64,000 nucleotides of DNA from an uncultured Bacteroidales bacterium (GTDB lineage: Bacteria; Bacteroidota; Bacteroidia; Bacteroidales; P3), in contig ONJY01000008.1 in NCBI GenBank assembly GCA_900318275.1, forward strand, positions 54,510-118,509, given 5' to 3'. The position numbers and the translations under genes were made by a program. A model generated the notes under the pieces. That model was not told the origin of the DNA and made no database searches. It worked only from the letters and a program-made list of their open reading frames with translations. Each line of letters opens with the position of its first letter. Positions within the stretch are counted from its first letter, which is position 1. Shown in pieces: positions 1 through 9,500 of this stretch.

Positions 1-497
1 GGACGCGTCTTGGCGGCGCCATCGCCTATGAACATCATCTCTCTCCTATCCAGCCAATGGTCGTAGCAGTCCTCGGCGATAACCTCCGCCTGAGTGTCGC
101 GAAGGATGTTGAGACCGCGGTCCACCACCATCGTATAGCACTCCATGCGGCGTGCATCAATCATCGTGCACACAAGACCATGGTATTCCGGGTGCTGCGC
201 ATAGTAGAGTGCAGCCATCGAGAGCAGCGTGGGCACCGAGAGCAGCGGTATGCCGTATCCATAGCAAAGTCCTTTGGCGCTGCTCACTCCTATGCGCAGG
301 CCGGTGTAGCTGCCGGGGCCAGCCGAGACACACACGGCGTCGGGCCGTTGGGCGTCGGTGATTTCCTTGAGGAAGAGGGGCAGACGGGTAGAGTGGGCGT
401 CGGCATCGGCGCACTCGCGGAGCATAGTGACGGTGCCGTCGACGGCCATCGCCGCCGAACACACACGCGTGGCAGTTTCTATCAGCAGTATCTTCAT
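1..497 (-). CDS. tsaB: TsaB, tRNA threonylcarbamoyladenosine biosynthesis protein (C-terminus cut by window edge)
   Basis: TsaB is the non-catalytic, ASKHA-fold partner of TsaD in making the t6A37 modification of ANN-decoding tRNAs in the cytoplasm. The translation opens with MKILLIETATRVCSAAM and carries the family hallmark GPGSYTGLRIGVSSAKGL about 75 residues in, followed by the IPLLSVPTLLSMA stretch. About 165 residues are visible and the 3' end lies outside the window, so completeness cannot be judged. The ATG overlaps the stop of the upstream lolA-like gene (ATGA), which fixes the start and implies translational coupling. It is the last visible gene of the folE-lolA-tsaB run. Confidence 0.93.
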   Translation of the reverse strand, partial: MKILLIETATRVCSAAMAVDGTVTMLRECADADAHSTRLPLFLKEITDAQRPDAVCVSAGPGSYTGLRIGVSSAKGLCYGYGIPLLSVPTLLSMAALYYAQHPEYHGLVCTMIDARRMECYTMVVDRGLNILRDTQAEVIAEDCYDHWLDRREMMFIGDGAAKTR

Positions 498-1153
498 CGC
501 ATATCAATTACCTCGACATCAGGGTGCTTGGCAGTGTCGAAGGTAAACTGTGACGCTGCATTGGAGGCACGCTTGAAGTCGGTGATGTCGTAGTTTTCGC
601 GTCCGGAGTCGTATTTGTGCACCTCCATGCGGCGCAGCAGGCCGTCGTCCTCCTTGATGAAAAGGCGGATTTTGTGGTAGCTGCGTGTGGAACGCGGCTG
701 CAGATCGATGATGGCTGTGCCGTCGTCGTCGGTGCGTATATACTTAGCCTTAAAGCTCTTGCCGTAGCCTGCCAGCAGGCGGCCGGGGTTGAGCAGGTCG
801 ATGTCGTCATCCACCATGCCGCTTACGGTCACTTCCTTGGCGCTCTTGTTCCAGTGCCAGACGGTGGTGCCGTCGCTGATGAGTTCCTGGTCGGGCAGCG
901 TAAGGCGGTATTTACCTTTGTTGTAGCGCACCTGCGCGCTCTGGCGGGCCTTCTCCACCTTCTTGCCGTCGAGGACAGTCATTGTCACCGTGAAGCTCAC
1001 GTTCTTGTCGAAGCGTGCCGCGGCCTTGCCGAGCACCTCGGTGGCGTTGTCGTCGAGACGGCCCTGCGAGGCGTGGGTGATCTGCGCCCCGGAGGAGAGG
1101 GGTATGAAGATGATGGCGACAAACGCCAGCAATATCACTAAGGACTTTCTCAT
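494..1153 (-). CDS. LolA-like outer-membrane lipoprotein carrier protein
   Basis: A 219-residue exported protein. The N-terminus (MRKSLVILLAFVAIIFIPL, cleaved near SSGAQ) is a classic signal peptide, and the body has the LolA pattern of an antiparallel sheet with the DGTTVWHWNKSAKEVTV strand pair. In Bacteroidota such proteins are thought to ferry lipoproteins across the periplasm or bind other lipids; the exact cargo is inferred from the family. The start at 1153 is chosen because the signal peptide begins there; an upstream in-frame ATG would only add residues overlapping folE. It lies 2 bp after folE and overlaps tsaB by 3 bp. Confidence 0.85.
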   Translation of the reverse strand: MRKSLVILLAFVAIIFIPLSSGAQITHASQGRLDDNATEVLGKAAARFDKNVSFTVTMTVLDGKKVEKARQSAQVRYNKGKYRLTLPDQELISDGTTVWHWNKSAKEVTVSGMVDDDIDLLNPGRLLAGYGKSFKAKYIRTDDDGTAIIDLQPRSTRSYHKIRLFIKEDDGLLRRMEVHKYDSGRENYDITDFKRASNAASQFTFDTAKHPDVEVIDMR

Positions 1154-1155
1154 AA

Positions 1156-1764
1156 TCAATGCAGTTTCATGCCTATGATGTTCATGAACTCCTCGCGGGT
1201 CTTGGGGTCTTTCATGAAGGCGCCGGTGAAGTCGGAGGTGGTGGTGACGCTGTTCTGCTTCTGCACACCGCGCATCGACATACACATGTGCTGCGCCTCG
1301 ATGACCACGGCCACGCCAAGGGGGTTGAGGGTCTCCTGGATGCAGTCCTTGATCTGCTTGGTGAGGCGCTCCTGCACCTGCAGACGGCGTGCATAGGCAT
1401 CGACCACCCGCGGTATCTTGCTCAGACCCACGATGGTACCATTGGGGATATAGGCCACGTGGGCCTTGCCAACGAAGGGCACCATGTGGTGCTCGCAGAG
1501 CGAATAGAGCTCGATGTCCTTGACGACAACCATCTGCTTGTAGTCCTCGTGGAACATCGCCGAACGCAGTATCTCCTTGGGCTCCACGTCGTAGCCGTTG
1601 GTGAAGAAGAGCATGGCCTTGGCTATGCGCTCAGGACTCTTGAGGAGGCCTTCGCGGTCAGGGTCCTCGCCCAGCAGGCGGAGGATGGCCTTGTAGTGTT
1701 TGGCCATCTCGCCGACGCACTGCTCGTCGTACTTGTCTATTTTCTGGTATCCTAATTCTGCCAT
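1156..1764 (-). CDS. folE: GTP cyclohydrolase I
   Basis: FolE converts GTP to 7,8-dihydroneopterin triphosphate, the first step of folate (and queuosine) synthesis. The 202-residue length is normal. The zinc and catalytic signature is intact: [20 protein letters not shown] supplies Cys and two His, and [14 protein letters not shown] supplies the second zinc Cys. [20 protein letters not shown] is also family-typical. It heads a three-gene minus-strand run with the lolA-like gene and tsaB. No clear TAnnTTTG promoter was found immediately upstream; that region instead holds an 11-bp repeat array. Confidence 0.97.
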   Translation of the reverse strand: MAELGYQKIDKYDEQCVGEMAKHYKAILRLLGEDPDREGLLKSPERIAKAMLFFTNGYDVEPKEILRSAMFHEDYKQMVVVKDIELYSLCEHHMVPFVGKAHVAYIPNGTIVGLSKIPRVVDAYARRLQVQERLTKQIKDCIQETLNPLGVAVVIEAQHMCMSMRGVQKQNSVTTTSDFTGAFMKDPKTREEFMNIIGMKLH

Positions 1765-1893
1765 TGTTGTCTTTTAGTATGTCAAGTGGGGTTATTATTG
1801 CGCCAAAAGGCTGATTTTCTGAACTCGCTACGCCCTCCCGACGGTATCGGTACCGCCCCTCCACGGCCACTCTATCGCATCTGCGGTATGCAT

Positions 1894-1937
1894 GGCCGAA
1901 GAAAGGCCGAAGGAAAGCCGAAGGGGGACCGAAGAGG
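1894..1937. repeat. Array of four 11-bp tandem units between folE and the FGE-like gene
   Basis: Four consecutive 11-bp units of the form ggccgaagaaa are present, starting at 1894, 1905, 1916 and 1927. The GCCGAAG core is constant and the last 3-4 bases vary. The array occupies the 233-bp gap (1765-1997) upstream of folE, where no gene is visible. It belongs to the same 11-bp-period class as the elements at 14957, 34070 and 50357. Confidence 0.75.
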
Positions 1938-1997
1938 CTGCGACGAAATGCAGAGCCAACAAGGGTTTCAAAAAATCACACATCAGTAAGAGACTCA

Positions 1998-2987
1998 TTA
2001 CAAATCCATTACAACACGGAATCCGATGGTGCTGTCGCAGGTGAAATTGAAGGGTGAAATCTCATGCGGGAAGCGGTAGGTGAGACGGCTGTGACGTTCG
2101 TCGTCGTTCCATGAGCCACCACGGCGTATGTAGGCGTGGTATAATTCATGGTGGCCGTCGGGGTGCACGGTCACGGTGTCGAGGCCGACAGGGTCTGTCT
2201 GGTCGGCGGCGGTGTAGTAGTTGAAGTAGTCGCGGCACCACTCCCAGACGTTGCCGCAGAGGTCATAGACGCCGATGACGTTGGGCTTCTTGCCACGCAC
2301 GGGCATGATATGCTTGTACCTCAATGTGTCATAGTATGTGGTGTCGTCGAATTCATCATAATTGGAAATAATCACGGAGTCGCGCGGGGTGTTGACCTGG
2401 TACCAGCCCACGGAGTCGAGACGGTCGTTGCCGGCGAAGATGGTCTGCACACGGCGCGCAGCATGTCCGCCGCGGGCCACATACTCCCACTGTGCCTCGG
2501 TGGGGAGCGAGAAGGTCTTGCCCGTCATGGAGCTGAGTCGGCGGCAGAACTCGATGGCATCCTCGTATGTGACCCACACGATGGGCTTGTCGGCGCCGAG
2601 GAAACCACGCAGCCATGGGTGCGATTCGGCCCAGGTCTGGACGGGGTTGGTATCCATGACAGCCGCATAGAGAGCCTGTGTGACAGGCACCTCGGCAAAG
2701 GCGAAGTCACGCGAGATGGTAACCTTGTGCTGGGGCTGCTCGTAGCTGTAGGCACCAGGGTCGAAATAGTCGGCGCCCATAGTGAACTCACCTTTGAGGA
2801 TGACGATGAGGTCCACCGTCTGGTCGGTGCCGGGGACAGGTATGTGCTGCTTCATGATTCGGACGGCCTCGGTGTCGCGGTTGACGTCAAGGACTTCGTC
2901 GATGAGGTAGGTGCTGTCCTTGGCGCAGGCGTTGAAGAGGACGGCGAGCGCGAAGGCGGCGATGAGCATAAGACTGTTTTTTTTCAT
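1998..2987 (-). CDS. SUMF1/FGE-fold lipoprotein, probably non-catalytic
   Basis: A 329-residue protein with a lipoprotein signal (hydrophobic run, then FNACAKDS with the lipobox Cys at about residue 21) followed by a formylglycine-generating-enzyme fold. Visible landmarks are GEFTMG, SLPTEAQWEYVARGG, YDLCGNVWEWCRDYF and RRGGSWNDDE, ending with GFRVVMDL. True FGE enzymes have two active-site cysteines a few residues after the GGS motif; here that stretch has none, so sulfatase activation is unlikely. Gliding/type IX accessory lipoproteins (GldJ/GldK type) use the same fold, but that assignment is not supported specifically. It ends the yggS-rpe-rlmI run, 30 bp after the methyltransferase gene. 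Confidence 0.82.
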   Translation of the reverse strand: MKKNSLMLIAAFALAVLFNACAKDSTYLIDEVLDVNRDTEAVRIMKQHIPVPGTDQTVDLIVILKGEFTMGADYFDPGAYSYEQPQHKVTISRDFAFAEVPVTQALYAAVMDTNPVQTWAESHPWLRGFLGADKPIVWVTYEDAIEFCRRLSSMTGKTFSLPTEAQWEYVARGGHAARRVQTIFAGNDRLDSVGWYQVNTPRDSVIISNYDEFDDTTYYDTLRYKHIMPVRGKKPNVIGVYDLCGNVWEWCRDYFNYYTAADQTDPVGLDTVTVHPDGHHELYHAYIRRGGSWNDDERHSRLTYRFPHEISPFNFTCDSTIGFRVVMDL

Positions 2988-3017
2988 TGTCGTTGCTGTT
3001 ACATTCTGTTTATTGAA

Positions 3018-4205
3018 CTATTCCACCTGGAGCAGCAGTCCCTTGAGGTATTCGCCCTCGGGGTGATAGATGCTTACGGGGTGGTCGGCGGCATGGGGAA
3101 GCTCGCGCACCACGCGCACACGGCGGCGTGCGTTGGCGGCGGCGGTGAACACCATGGTGCGGAAGTCGTCCTTGGAGACGGCCTGCGAGCAGCTGAAGGT
3201 CATCAACATGCCGCCGGCCGGCAGTGCCTCCATGGCACGCTGGTTGATGGAGCGATAGCCTTTGAGGCCCTGCTGCAGGGCGCGATGGTTCTTGGCGAAA
3301 GCTGGAGGGTCGAGGATGATGAATGAGAATTGCGAGCTATGGTTCTTGTGTTCGGCAAGGAACTGCAGGACATCGGCCACGGTGCCTTGGTGGCAGGCCT
3401 CAGGACCGAAGTTGAGGGCCACGTTGCGGTTGCAGAGCTCGATGGCTTTCTTGGATATGTCGACGGTCTCCACGAAGGCGGCACCGCCGCGGAGGGCGGA
3501 GAGGGAGAAACCGCCGGTGTAGCCGAAGCAGTTTAGCACACGCTGGCCTTGGGCAAGCTGTTGCACAAGGGCGCGATTCTCGCGCTGGTCGACGAAGAAG
3601 CCTGTCTTCTGGCCTTCGTAGAAGTTGATGAGCATGCGGTTGCCGTGCTCGCATATCTCCCACTCCTGCGGTTCGTCGCCCCAGAGGTAGCCGTCGGCTG
3701 CACCGCCGGGGACAGTGGCTGAGCTCTTGTCGAAGACGGAGCAGATGCCGTAGGACTTCAATGTCTCGCGGAAGGCGGCGGAAAGAACGGGGAAGAGGCG
3801 GTGCATACCCAGAGAATGGGCCTGGAGGACGAGGACACCGTTGTACCAGTCGGCCACCAGCCCCGGGAGGAAATCGCCCTCGGCGTGGACAAGACGGAAG
3901 ACGTTGGTGTCGGCACTGCGGAAGAAGCCGAGACGCTCGCGGTAGGCGACAGCGGAGCGAATGCACTCGCGGAAGAAGTCGTCGTCGACCTGCGGCGTGT
4001 CGAAAGACAGGACCTTGCAGATGATGCTCTCGGGCTGATAGTGGCCTGTCGCCATCCAACTGCCATCGGCAGACACAACATCGACGAGGTCACCCTCCTT
4101 GGGGTCACCTGCGATGCGCTTCACGGCCCCGGAGAATATCCAGGGATGACGGCGCAAAAGGGCTTTTTCTTTGCCTGGCGCTATTATCAGCTGCGGGCGT
4201 GTCAT
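3018..4205 (-). CDS. RlmI-like class I SAM-dependent rRNA methyltransferase (PUA domain)
   Basis: A 395-residue protein of the RlmI/YccW group, which methylates cytosine C5 in 23S rRNA. An N-terminal PUA domain (roughly residues 1-75, starting MTRPQLIIAPGKEKAL) precedes an RlmI-type middle region and a Rossmann methyltransferase domain with INFYEGQKTGFFVDQRENR, LNCFGYTGGFSLSALRGGA, ILDPPAFAKN and FSCSQAV. The start at 4205 overlaps the stop of rpe as ATGA; longer in-frame extensions run antisense through rpe and are rejected. The target nucleotide is inferred from the family only. Confidence 0.88.
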   Translation of the reverse strand: MTRPQLIIAPGKEKALLRRHPWIFSGAVKRIAGDPKEGDLVDVVSADGSWMATGHYQPESIICKVLSFDTPQVDDDFFRECIRSAVAYRERLGFFRSADTNVFRLVHAEGDFLPGLVADWYNGVLVLQAHSLGMHRLFPVLSAAFRETLKSYGICSVFDKSSATVPGGAADGYLWGDEPQEWEICEHGNRMLINFYEGQKTGFFVDQRENRALVQQLAQGQRVLNCFGYTGGFSLSALRGGAAFVETVDISKKAIELCNRNVALNFGPEACHQGTVADVLQFLAEHKNHSSQFSFIILDPPAFAKNHRALQQGLKGYRSINQRAMEALPAGGMLMTFSCSQAVSKDDFRTMVFTAAANARRRVRVVRELPHAADHPVSIYHPEGEYLKGLLLQVE

Positions 4206-4846
4206 TGTTTGAGGTCGTGTATCGTCTGCTTGGGGTCGGGGCTCTTGAAGACGGCGTTGCCGGCAACGAGCACGTCGGCGCCGGCCCCGTAGAGCAACGG
4301 TGCGTTCTGAAGGTTGACGCCGCCGTCGACCTCGATGAGGCACTGCGGGTTCTTGCGGTCGCAGAGGGCGCGAAGCTGGCGCACCTTGTTGTAGGTGTTT
4401 TCTATAAACTTCTGGCCACCGAAGCCGGGATTGACGCTCATCAGCAGCACTAGGTCGCACTCCTGCACGATGTCTTCGAGCAAACAGACGGCGGTGTGTG
4501 GATTGAGCACCACGCCGGCCTTCATGCCGTAGTCGTGGATGGCGTGGATGGTGCGGTCGAGGTGCATGCAAGCCTCATAGTGCACGGTCAGTATGTCGGC
4601 GCCGGCCTCCTTGAAGTCGGCAACATAGCGGCCCGGGTCCATAATCATCAGGTGCACGTCGAGGGGCTTTTGCGCGTGGCGCTTGATATGCTTGACGATG
4701 GGCTGTCCGAAGGATATATTGGGCACGAATATGCCGTCCATGACGTCGACATGGAGCCAGTCGCACTCTGACGCGTTAAGCATCTCGATGTCGCGCTGCA
4801 GGTTGCCGAAGTCGGCGCTTAATAACGATGGGGAAACAAGTTTCAT
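4202..4846 (-). CDS. rpe: Ribulose-phosphate 3-epimerase
   Basis: Rpe interconverts ribulose-5-phosphate and xylulose-5-phosphate in the pentose phosphate pathway. The 214-residue TIM barrel has all the landmarks: SPSLLSADFGNLQRDIEML, WLHVDVMDGIFVPNISFG, LDVHLMI, LLMSVNPGFGGQKFI and IEVDGGVN. The metal-binding His and Asp residues of the HVD, DVH and VDGG motifs are all present. The start MKLVSPSLL at 4846 is the family start; a 14-codon upstream extension is not needed. It lies 10 bp after the YitT gene and overlaps the RlmI-like gene by 4 bp. Confidence 0.97.
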   Translation of the reverse strand: MKLVSPSLLSADFGNLQRDIEMLNASECDWLHVDVMDGIFVPNISFGQPIVKHIKRHAQKPLDVHLMIMDPGRYVADFKEAGADILTVHYEACMHLDRTIHAIHDYGMKAGVVLNPHTAVCLLEDIVQECDLVLLMSVNPGFGGQKFIENTYNKVRQLRALCDRKNPQCLIEVDGGVNLQNAPLLYGAGADVLVAGNAVFKSPDPKQTIHDLKQ

Positions 4847-4856
4847 AACGTCAGGA

Positions 4857-5741
4857 TTAAAGCTTGAGTTTCTCGAAGTTCTTGCCATACACGCCCTCGG
4901 CCTTGCTAACTGAGATGAAGGCGTTTTCGTCGATGCGGTGTATTATCTGCATGACGTGGGGCTTGTCGGTGCGGTGCACCATCATTAGGAGCACCTTCTG
5001 GTTATTCTTGGTGTAGCAGCCTTCGGCATCGAGGAGCGTGGCGCCGCGGCCCACTTCCTTGGTCACAGTCTCGCCGATTTCGTCGTTCTTGGACGAGAAG
5101 ACCATCACCTGATAGGACTGCTTGTTGCCGTCGAGCACCATGTCGAGGACATAAGTCATAACGACCATGACCACATAGCCGCAGATAACGTTGTCGAGCT
5201 TGTGGCTGACAAAATAGGAGCAACCAATGATGACGACATCAATGAGCATTATGACACGGCCAGGCGAGACATTGTGGTGCTTGCACACTATCAAGGCGAT
5301 GATGTCTGTACCGCCGCTGTTGCCACCCATGATGAAGCTCATGCCTATGCCGGCACCACAGCAGGCACCGCCAAGGACGGCGCACATGAAGACGCCGAAA
5401 TGCTCCACGTCGAACCATGTATCTACATGCAAGACCTGCTGCCACAGGATGAAGCAGAGTGACGACATGATAATGCCGTAGATGGTGTTGGCGCCGAACC
5501 TGGAACCCAGGACCTTAAAGCCTATGGCCACAAGGATGGCGTTGAAGATAAAGTTGAGCACGCCAATGGGCACATGGATGCCGACGGCGTAATAGAGGAT
5601 AGCCGACATACCGCTCACGCCGCCGCCGACAATCTTCATGGGCAGCATGAAGGCCGACCAGCCGAAGGTATAGAGCATCAGACCAAGCGTGATGACGATG
5701 TAGGACATTACTATCTGCCTGCTTTTCTTGAATATCTGCAT
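4857..5741 (-). CDS. YitT family membrane protein with C-terminal DUF2179
   Basis: A 294-residue inner-membrane protein. The first two-thirds show about five to six hydrophobic segments with glycine-rich joins (GGGVSGMSAILYYAVG, GGACCGAGIGMSFIMGG). The last 80 or so residues form the soluble DUF2179 domain (VFSSKNDEIGETVTKEVGRG through AEGVYGKNFEKLKL). This domain order is standard for YitT/YpjC proteins, whose transported substrate is unknown. It sits between yggS (6-bp gap) and rpe (10-bp gap), so it is probably co-transcribed with them. Confidence 0.9.
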   Translation of the reverse strand: MQIFKKSRQIVMSYIVITLGLMLYTFGWSAFMLPMKIVGGGVSGMSAILYYAVGIHVPIGVLNFIFNAILVAIGFKVLGSRFGANTIYGIIMSSLCFILWQQVLHVDTWFDVEHFGVFMCAVLGGACCGAGIGMSFIMGGNSGGTDIIALIVCKHHNVSPGRVIMLIDVVIIGCSYFVSHKLDNVICGYVVMVVMTYVLDMVLDGNKQSYQVMVFSSKNDEIGETVTKEVGRGATLLDAEGCYTKNNQKVLLMMVHRTDKPHVMQIIHRIDENAFISVSKAEGVYGKNFEKLKL

Positions 5742-5747
5742 TGCTGT

Positions 5748-6422
5748 CTATCTTTTAAGTTTGCTGTAATCGCGTTCGCCGAATATTGAGGTACCGAGAC
5801 GCACAAGGGTGCTTCCCTCGGCGATGGCAATGTGGTAGTCGTGGCTCATACCCATGGAGAGCTCACGAAACTCGGGGTGGCCGGCAAAGGGGCCGGACTG
5901 AAGGGAGTCAAAGATGTGTTTAAGCTCGCGAAACTCGCGGCGCACCTGTTCCTGGTCGGTGGTATTGGTCGCCATGCCCATTATGCCACACACGCGCACG
6001 TGAGGCAGCGAAGCGGCAGAAGACTGGATGCCGGCAAGCTCCTCTGGCGAGAAGCCGAATTTGGTTTCCTCGCGGGCTATATGGCACTGCAACAGCACAT
6101 CGACCACACGGCCAGCCTTGGCGGCGGCACGGTCAATGTCCTCAAGGTGATCTATGGTGTCGACACCATGGATCATGCTCACGAAGTCTATGTAGTATTT
6201 GATTTGCTTGGCCTGCAGATGGCCTATGAAATGCCACTGGATGTCGGCCGGAAGGACGGCATGCTTGTCGCGCAACTCGGTGGCATAGTTTTCTCCAAAG
6301 AGGCGCTGACCTGCATTGTAGGCCTCCAGAATGTCCTCCACGGGCTTTATCTTGGACACGGCGACAAGCCTCACTCCTTGAGGCAGGGTGGCCTTGATAC
6401 GCGCTATGTTTTCTGCTATCAT
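5748..6422 (-). CDS. YggS/PLPBP family pyridoxal-phosphate homeostasis protein
   Basis: A 224-residue single-domain alanine-racemase-fold protein that binds PLP without known catalysis and buffers vitamin B6 and amino-acid pools. Landmarks are RLVAVSKIKPVEDI (with the PLP-binding Lys), GQRLFGENYATEL, QWHFIGHLQAKQIKY, LQCHIAREETKFGF and LSMGMSHDYHIAIAEGSTLVRLGTSIFG. It is the first gene of a five-gene minus-strand run (yggS, yitT, rpe, rlmI-like, FGE-fold lipoprotein). No convincing TAnnTTTG box is visible upstream, only AT-rich sequence shared with the terminator of the preceding gene. Confidence 0.92.
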   Translation of the reverse strand: MIAENIARIKATLPQGVRLVAVSKIKPVEDILEAYNAGQRLFGENYATELRDKHAVLPADIQWHFIGHLQAKQIKYYIDFVSMIHGVDTIDHLEDIDRAAAKAGRVVDVLLQCHIAREETKFGFSPEELAGIQSSAASLPHVRVCGIMGMATNTTDQEQVRREFRELKHIFDSLQSGPFAGHPEFRELSMGMSHDYHIAIAEGSTLVRLGTSIFGERDYSKLKR

Positions 6423-6467
6423 GCTATATTTAACGCCGCTTTTTGTAAAATATTATATATATGCAAT

Positions 6468-6501
6468 AAAAAAATGCCCCCATGTGGTACATGAGGGCAT
6501 T
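6468..6501 (-). terminator. Rho-independent terminator of the type IX cargo gene
   Basis: A 12-bp stem with one mismatch (aatgcccccatg against catgagggcatt, 6473-6501) is followed on the minus strand by a run of seven Ts (A-run 6468-6474). It lies 18 bp beyond the stop of the 1047-residue secreted protein and separates it from yggS. Confidence 0.85.
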
Positions 6502-6518
6502 GTCTTGGTGTGTAAGCC

Positions 6519-9500
6519 TTACTTTATCACCTCCACGGCGCCGTTGTGCTCAATGTTGCCGTTGTAGCCGCGGGCTGAGAAGCGATAGAAGTAGGTGCCT
6601 GCCGGTACATCGACTGGATCCCAGAAGTCTTCCTCTGCGGTGATGTTCTCACGATGGAAGATGCGGGTACCCCACTTGTTGTAGATGTCAAGGGTATTGA
6701 CCGGATAGGCCATACCACCGATGAGGTTGGAGATAACGAACTTGTCGTTGATACCGTCACCGTTGGGTGTCACAACGTTGGGGAACTGCAGGAAGTCGTT
6801 GACCAACATGATGGTGCTCTCGGTTGTGTCGCGGCAATAGATGATATTACCCGAGGGGGCCATATTGTCGGTGCGGGCGATGAGGCGGGCCGTATAGGTA
6901 CCTGCCAGCTCGTCGGGTGCGGCAAACTGCGAGAAGTCAAAGAGCGGACTTTCATCGGTAAGGGTCTGGACCGAGAGCAGGTTGTTGCGGTCATACTGCA
7001 TCTCCCAGAAGAACTTGGTGTCAGCAGTACGGTTGGCCGTGGTGTTGGTGAGCAACGCCACAGGGTGCAGCACCGACGGATAGATGGGATCCCAGGCAAA
7101 AGATGCCTTCGGTGAAGCATAGACGGCGATGACACTGTCATAGATAAGCGAGTCTTTACAACCATCGCCCGACGTGACATAGTATTTCAGATCATATACG
7201 CCTTCGGTGTAGGTATGCGTGGGGCTGGCTTGCTCCGACGTGACACCGTCGCCGAAATCCCAGAAGTGTTTCTCTGCATCTACGGTCTGGTTGTCAAAGG
7301 TCAGCGTCAGCGGGCTGCACCCCTCCAGAGTAAAGGGTGTCGGCACAAAGCTCGGGTAAGGCTGTGTGCGCAACTTGACGTTAATGGTATCACGTGTGAC
7401 GCACACTGTAGAGCGCTGAGTATTGGTCACCTGCGCAATATAGCGTATATCGCTGCCGGGCTCGTACTTGGTGGTAATCTTGCTGGAGTCCTGACCAAAG
7501 GGTTCCCAAAGGTAGGTATAGTTCTCTGTGGCGGCATGACGGTCGGTAGCGTCAAGCAGCGTCGTGGTGACACCGCAGAGGGTGGTGTCGTTGCCGAGCG
7601 TAGGCTTCGGAGTCCAGTAGGTGGTAATCTTGGTATTGGTATCCCACACGCATCCGAACTCGTCGTATATCTTCACGTTGATGGGGAAGGTACCAGCAGT
7701 GTCTGGAGTCATCACATAAGACTCCAAGTCGTTGTGGCGGTGCACCTCAAGGCCGCGGTAGTGACCGAGTTCATAGTCATGGTACTGCGCCGAAGTATCT
7801 GGTTCCCAAATAAGGCTATCGATGTCGACCTGATACTTACAGTCGCTCTGACTCACACCACATATATCCACACTGAAACTGAACACCCAGCCATTATCTG
7901 TACCCAAGAAATCACATATCTGGATTTTCCATTCGCCATTAAGCGGACATCCCACAAGCTGGGAGAAATCATCGGCAGGGGTATAATAATTGGTCTTATT
8001 CAAATGATCTGACGAATCAAGAGTCGTAAGAGTAACTGGGCCTGCCCCCTGCCCTGCTCTCGCAAATCCCGGAGGAACTGCATGCTGCTGGTGTGTTGTG
8101 TTCACAGTAGGGGCGGAAGCCATGCCTGCTCCCGTAGGGTTAGGAGTGTCGGCAGGCTGACCATTGACAAGCATATAGTCTTTGTTGCGCGAGAAACAGT
8201 AGTTCCACCCAAACCCATACGGGTTCTGCAAGCTATCACATTTGTCACCATTTATAGCATCCCAGTTGTTGATTGCCGTCGAACGATCACCACCATAAGG
8301 TATGCCTGCCAAACGCGAGACACCACCATACGTTCCGTTGGGGATAGTCCGGCCCTGCGGGGCATCTTTGTATTTAAGGACGGCCTTATTACCGTTCGGG
8401 CAAATAATAGACAAATCGTAGTCTCCCATGTAAGTGTGCTCATAACTCACACAAACCGAACAGATGTCTCCCTGACTCTGAACCGTCCTTCCGTTAGGAA
8501 ATTCACTAAATACAACAGAGGCTTCGTGACAGTTGGAACCACAAGTGCTGGTGCTGGAACCATCAGGGATAAATGCTCTTACATGGTTAGTTTTAGATGT
8601 TCCGTCTTCATACCTAATAGAGTCAAGGAGCAGCGTGGCATTGTCACCACTATAACCGATATTGACCAACAGACTGTCGCGATTGCAAATATCCTGTAGC
8701 GTAAACACCGTCTTCAATGGGTTCTTGGCCACACGCACACGAACCTGTGGATGGATGGATGACGTACATCCCCGTTCATCTGTCACACTAAGAATCATCT
8801 CATTGCATGCTACCTTAAAATACTCGTCATAATACACGCTAGTCTGCCCAACGCCCTCAATGGTATCGCCATTGCCCATATCCCACAGGAATGTAGTTGT
8901 AGCATCCGACGGAGTATACCAACCGGTAGACAGCGAGTATTCGCAGTGTGCGGTGAAGATAACGCCGTCGCCCATGCAGAGGTTAACGCCCTCGAAAGGT
9001 TGGGTGTCTATAACTGGCACCGAGTCATTAAATATAGAATCCCATGCCACAGCATGAATAGTATCGAAAAGATGCTTTATCGTACCATACTCATATACAA
9101 CGCCGTTGCGTGTCTTGTAGAATATACTGTCGAGTATCGGCGTAAACTGCTCACACGGCTTTCTGCAGTCCGCCAAGATTCGGAATCCGATACCAGTCTC
9201 GTGGTTCCACGGGCCACAATCGCCGCACACTTTGAAACGCAACGTCAGCGCTTGCAGCGGATTGTTGGGGCCGGCAAATATTTCTTTCACGGCCGGTACA
9301 CGCATATTACCTGTGGCATACCATTTCAATGGTGCTGATGTATCGATACCGTCATATATGAATACTGTGTCGGCACAAGGTGTTCCTGAGGAACTAAAGC
9401 GAAGATCCAAGTCCTCGATAACAAAAGCCATCGCATTTGAATCCATACAGTCGCCCAATACCGTGACCCAATAGTCATAGCCCCTACCAACGCTTCTTGT

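Noticed and set aside
3018-4571. Longer N-terminus for the RlmI-like protein reaching into rpe
   Set aside because: The extra residues are an Arg/Pro-rich antisense-type translation over rpe; the PUA domain starts at 4205, where an ATGA overlap gives a natural start.
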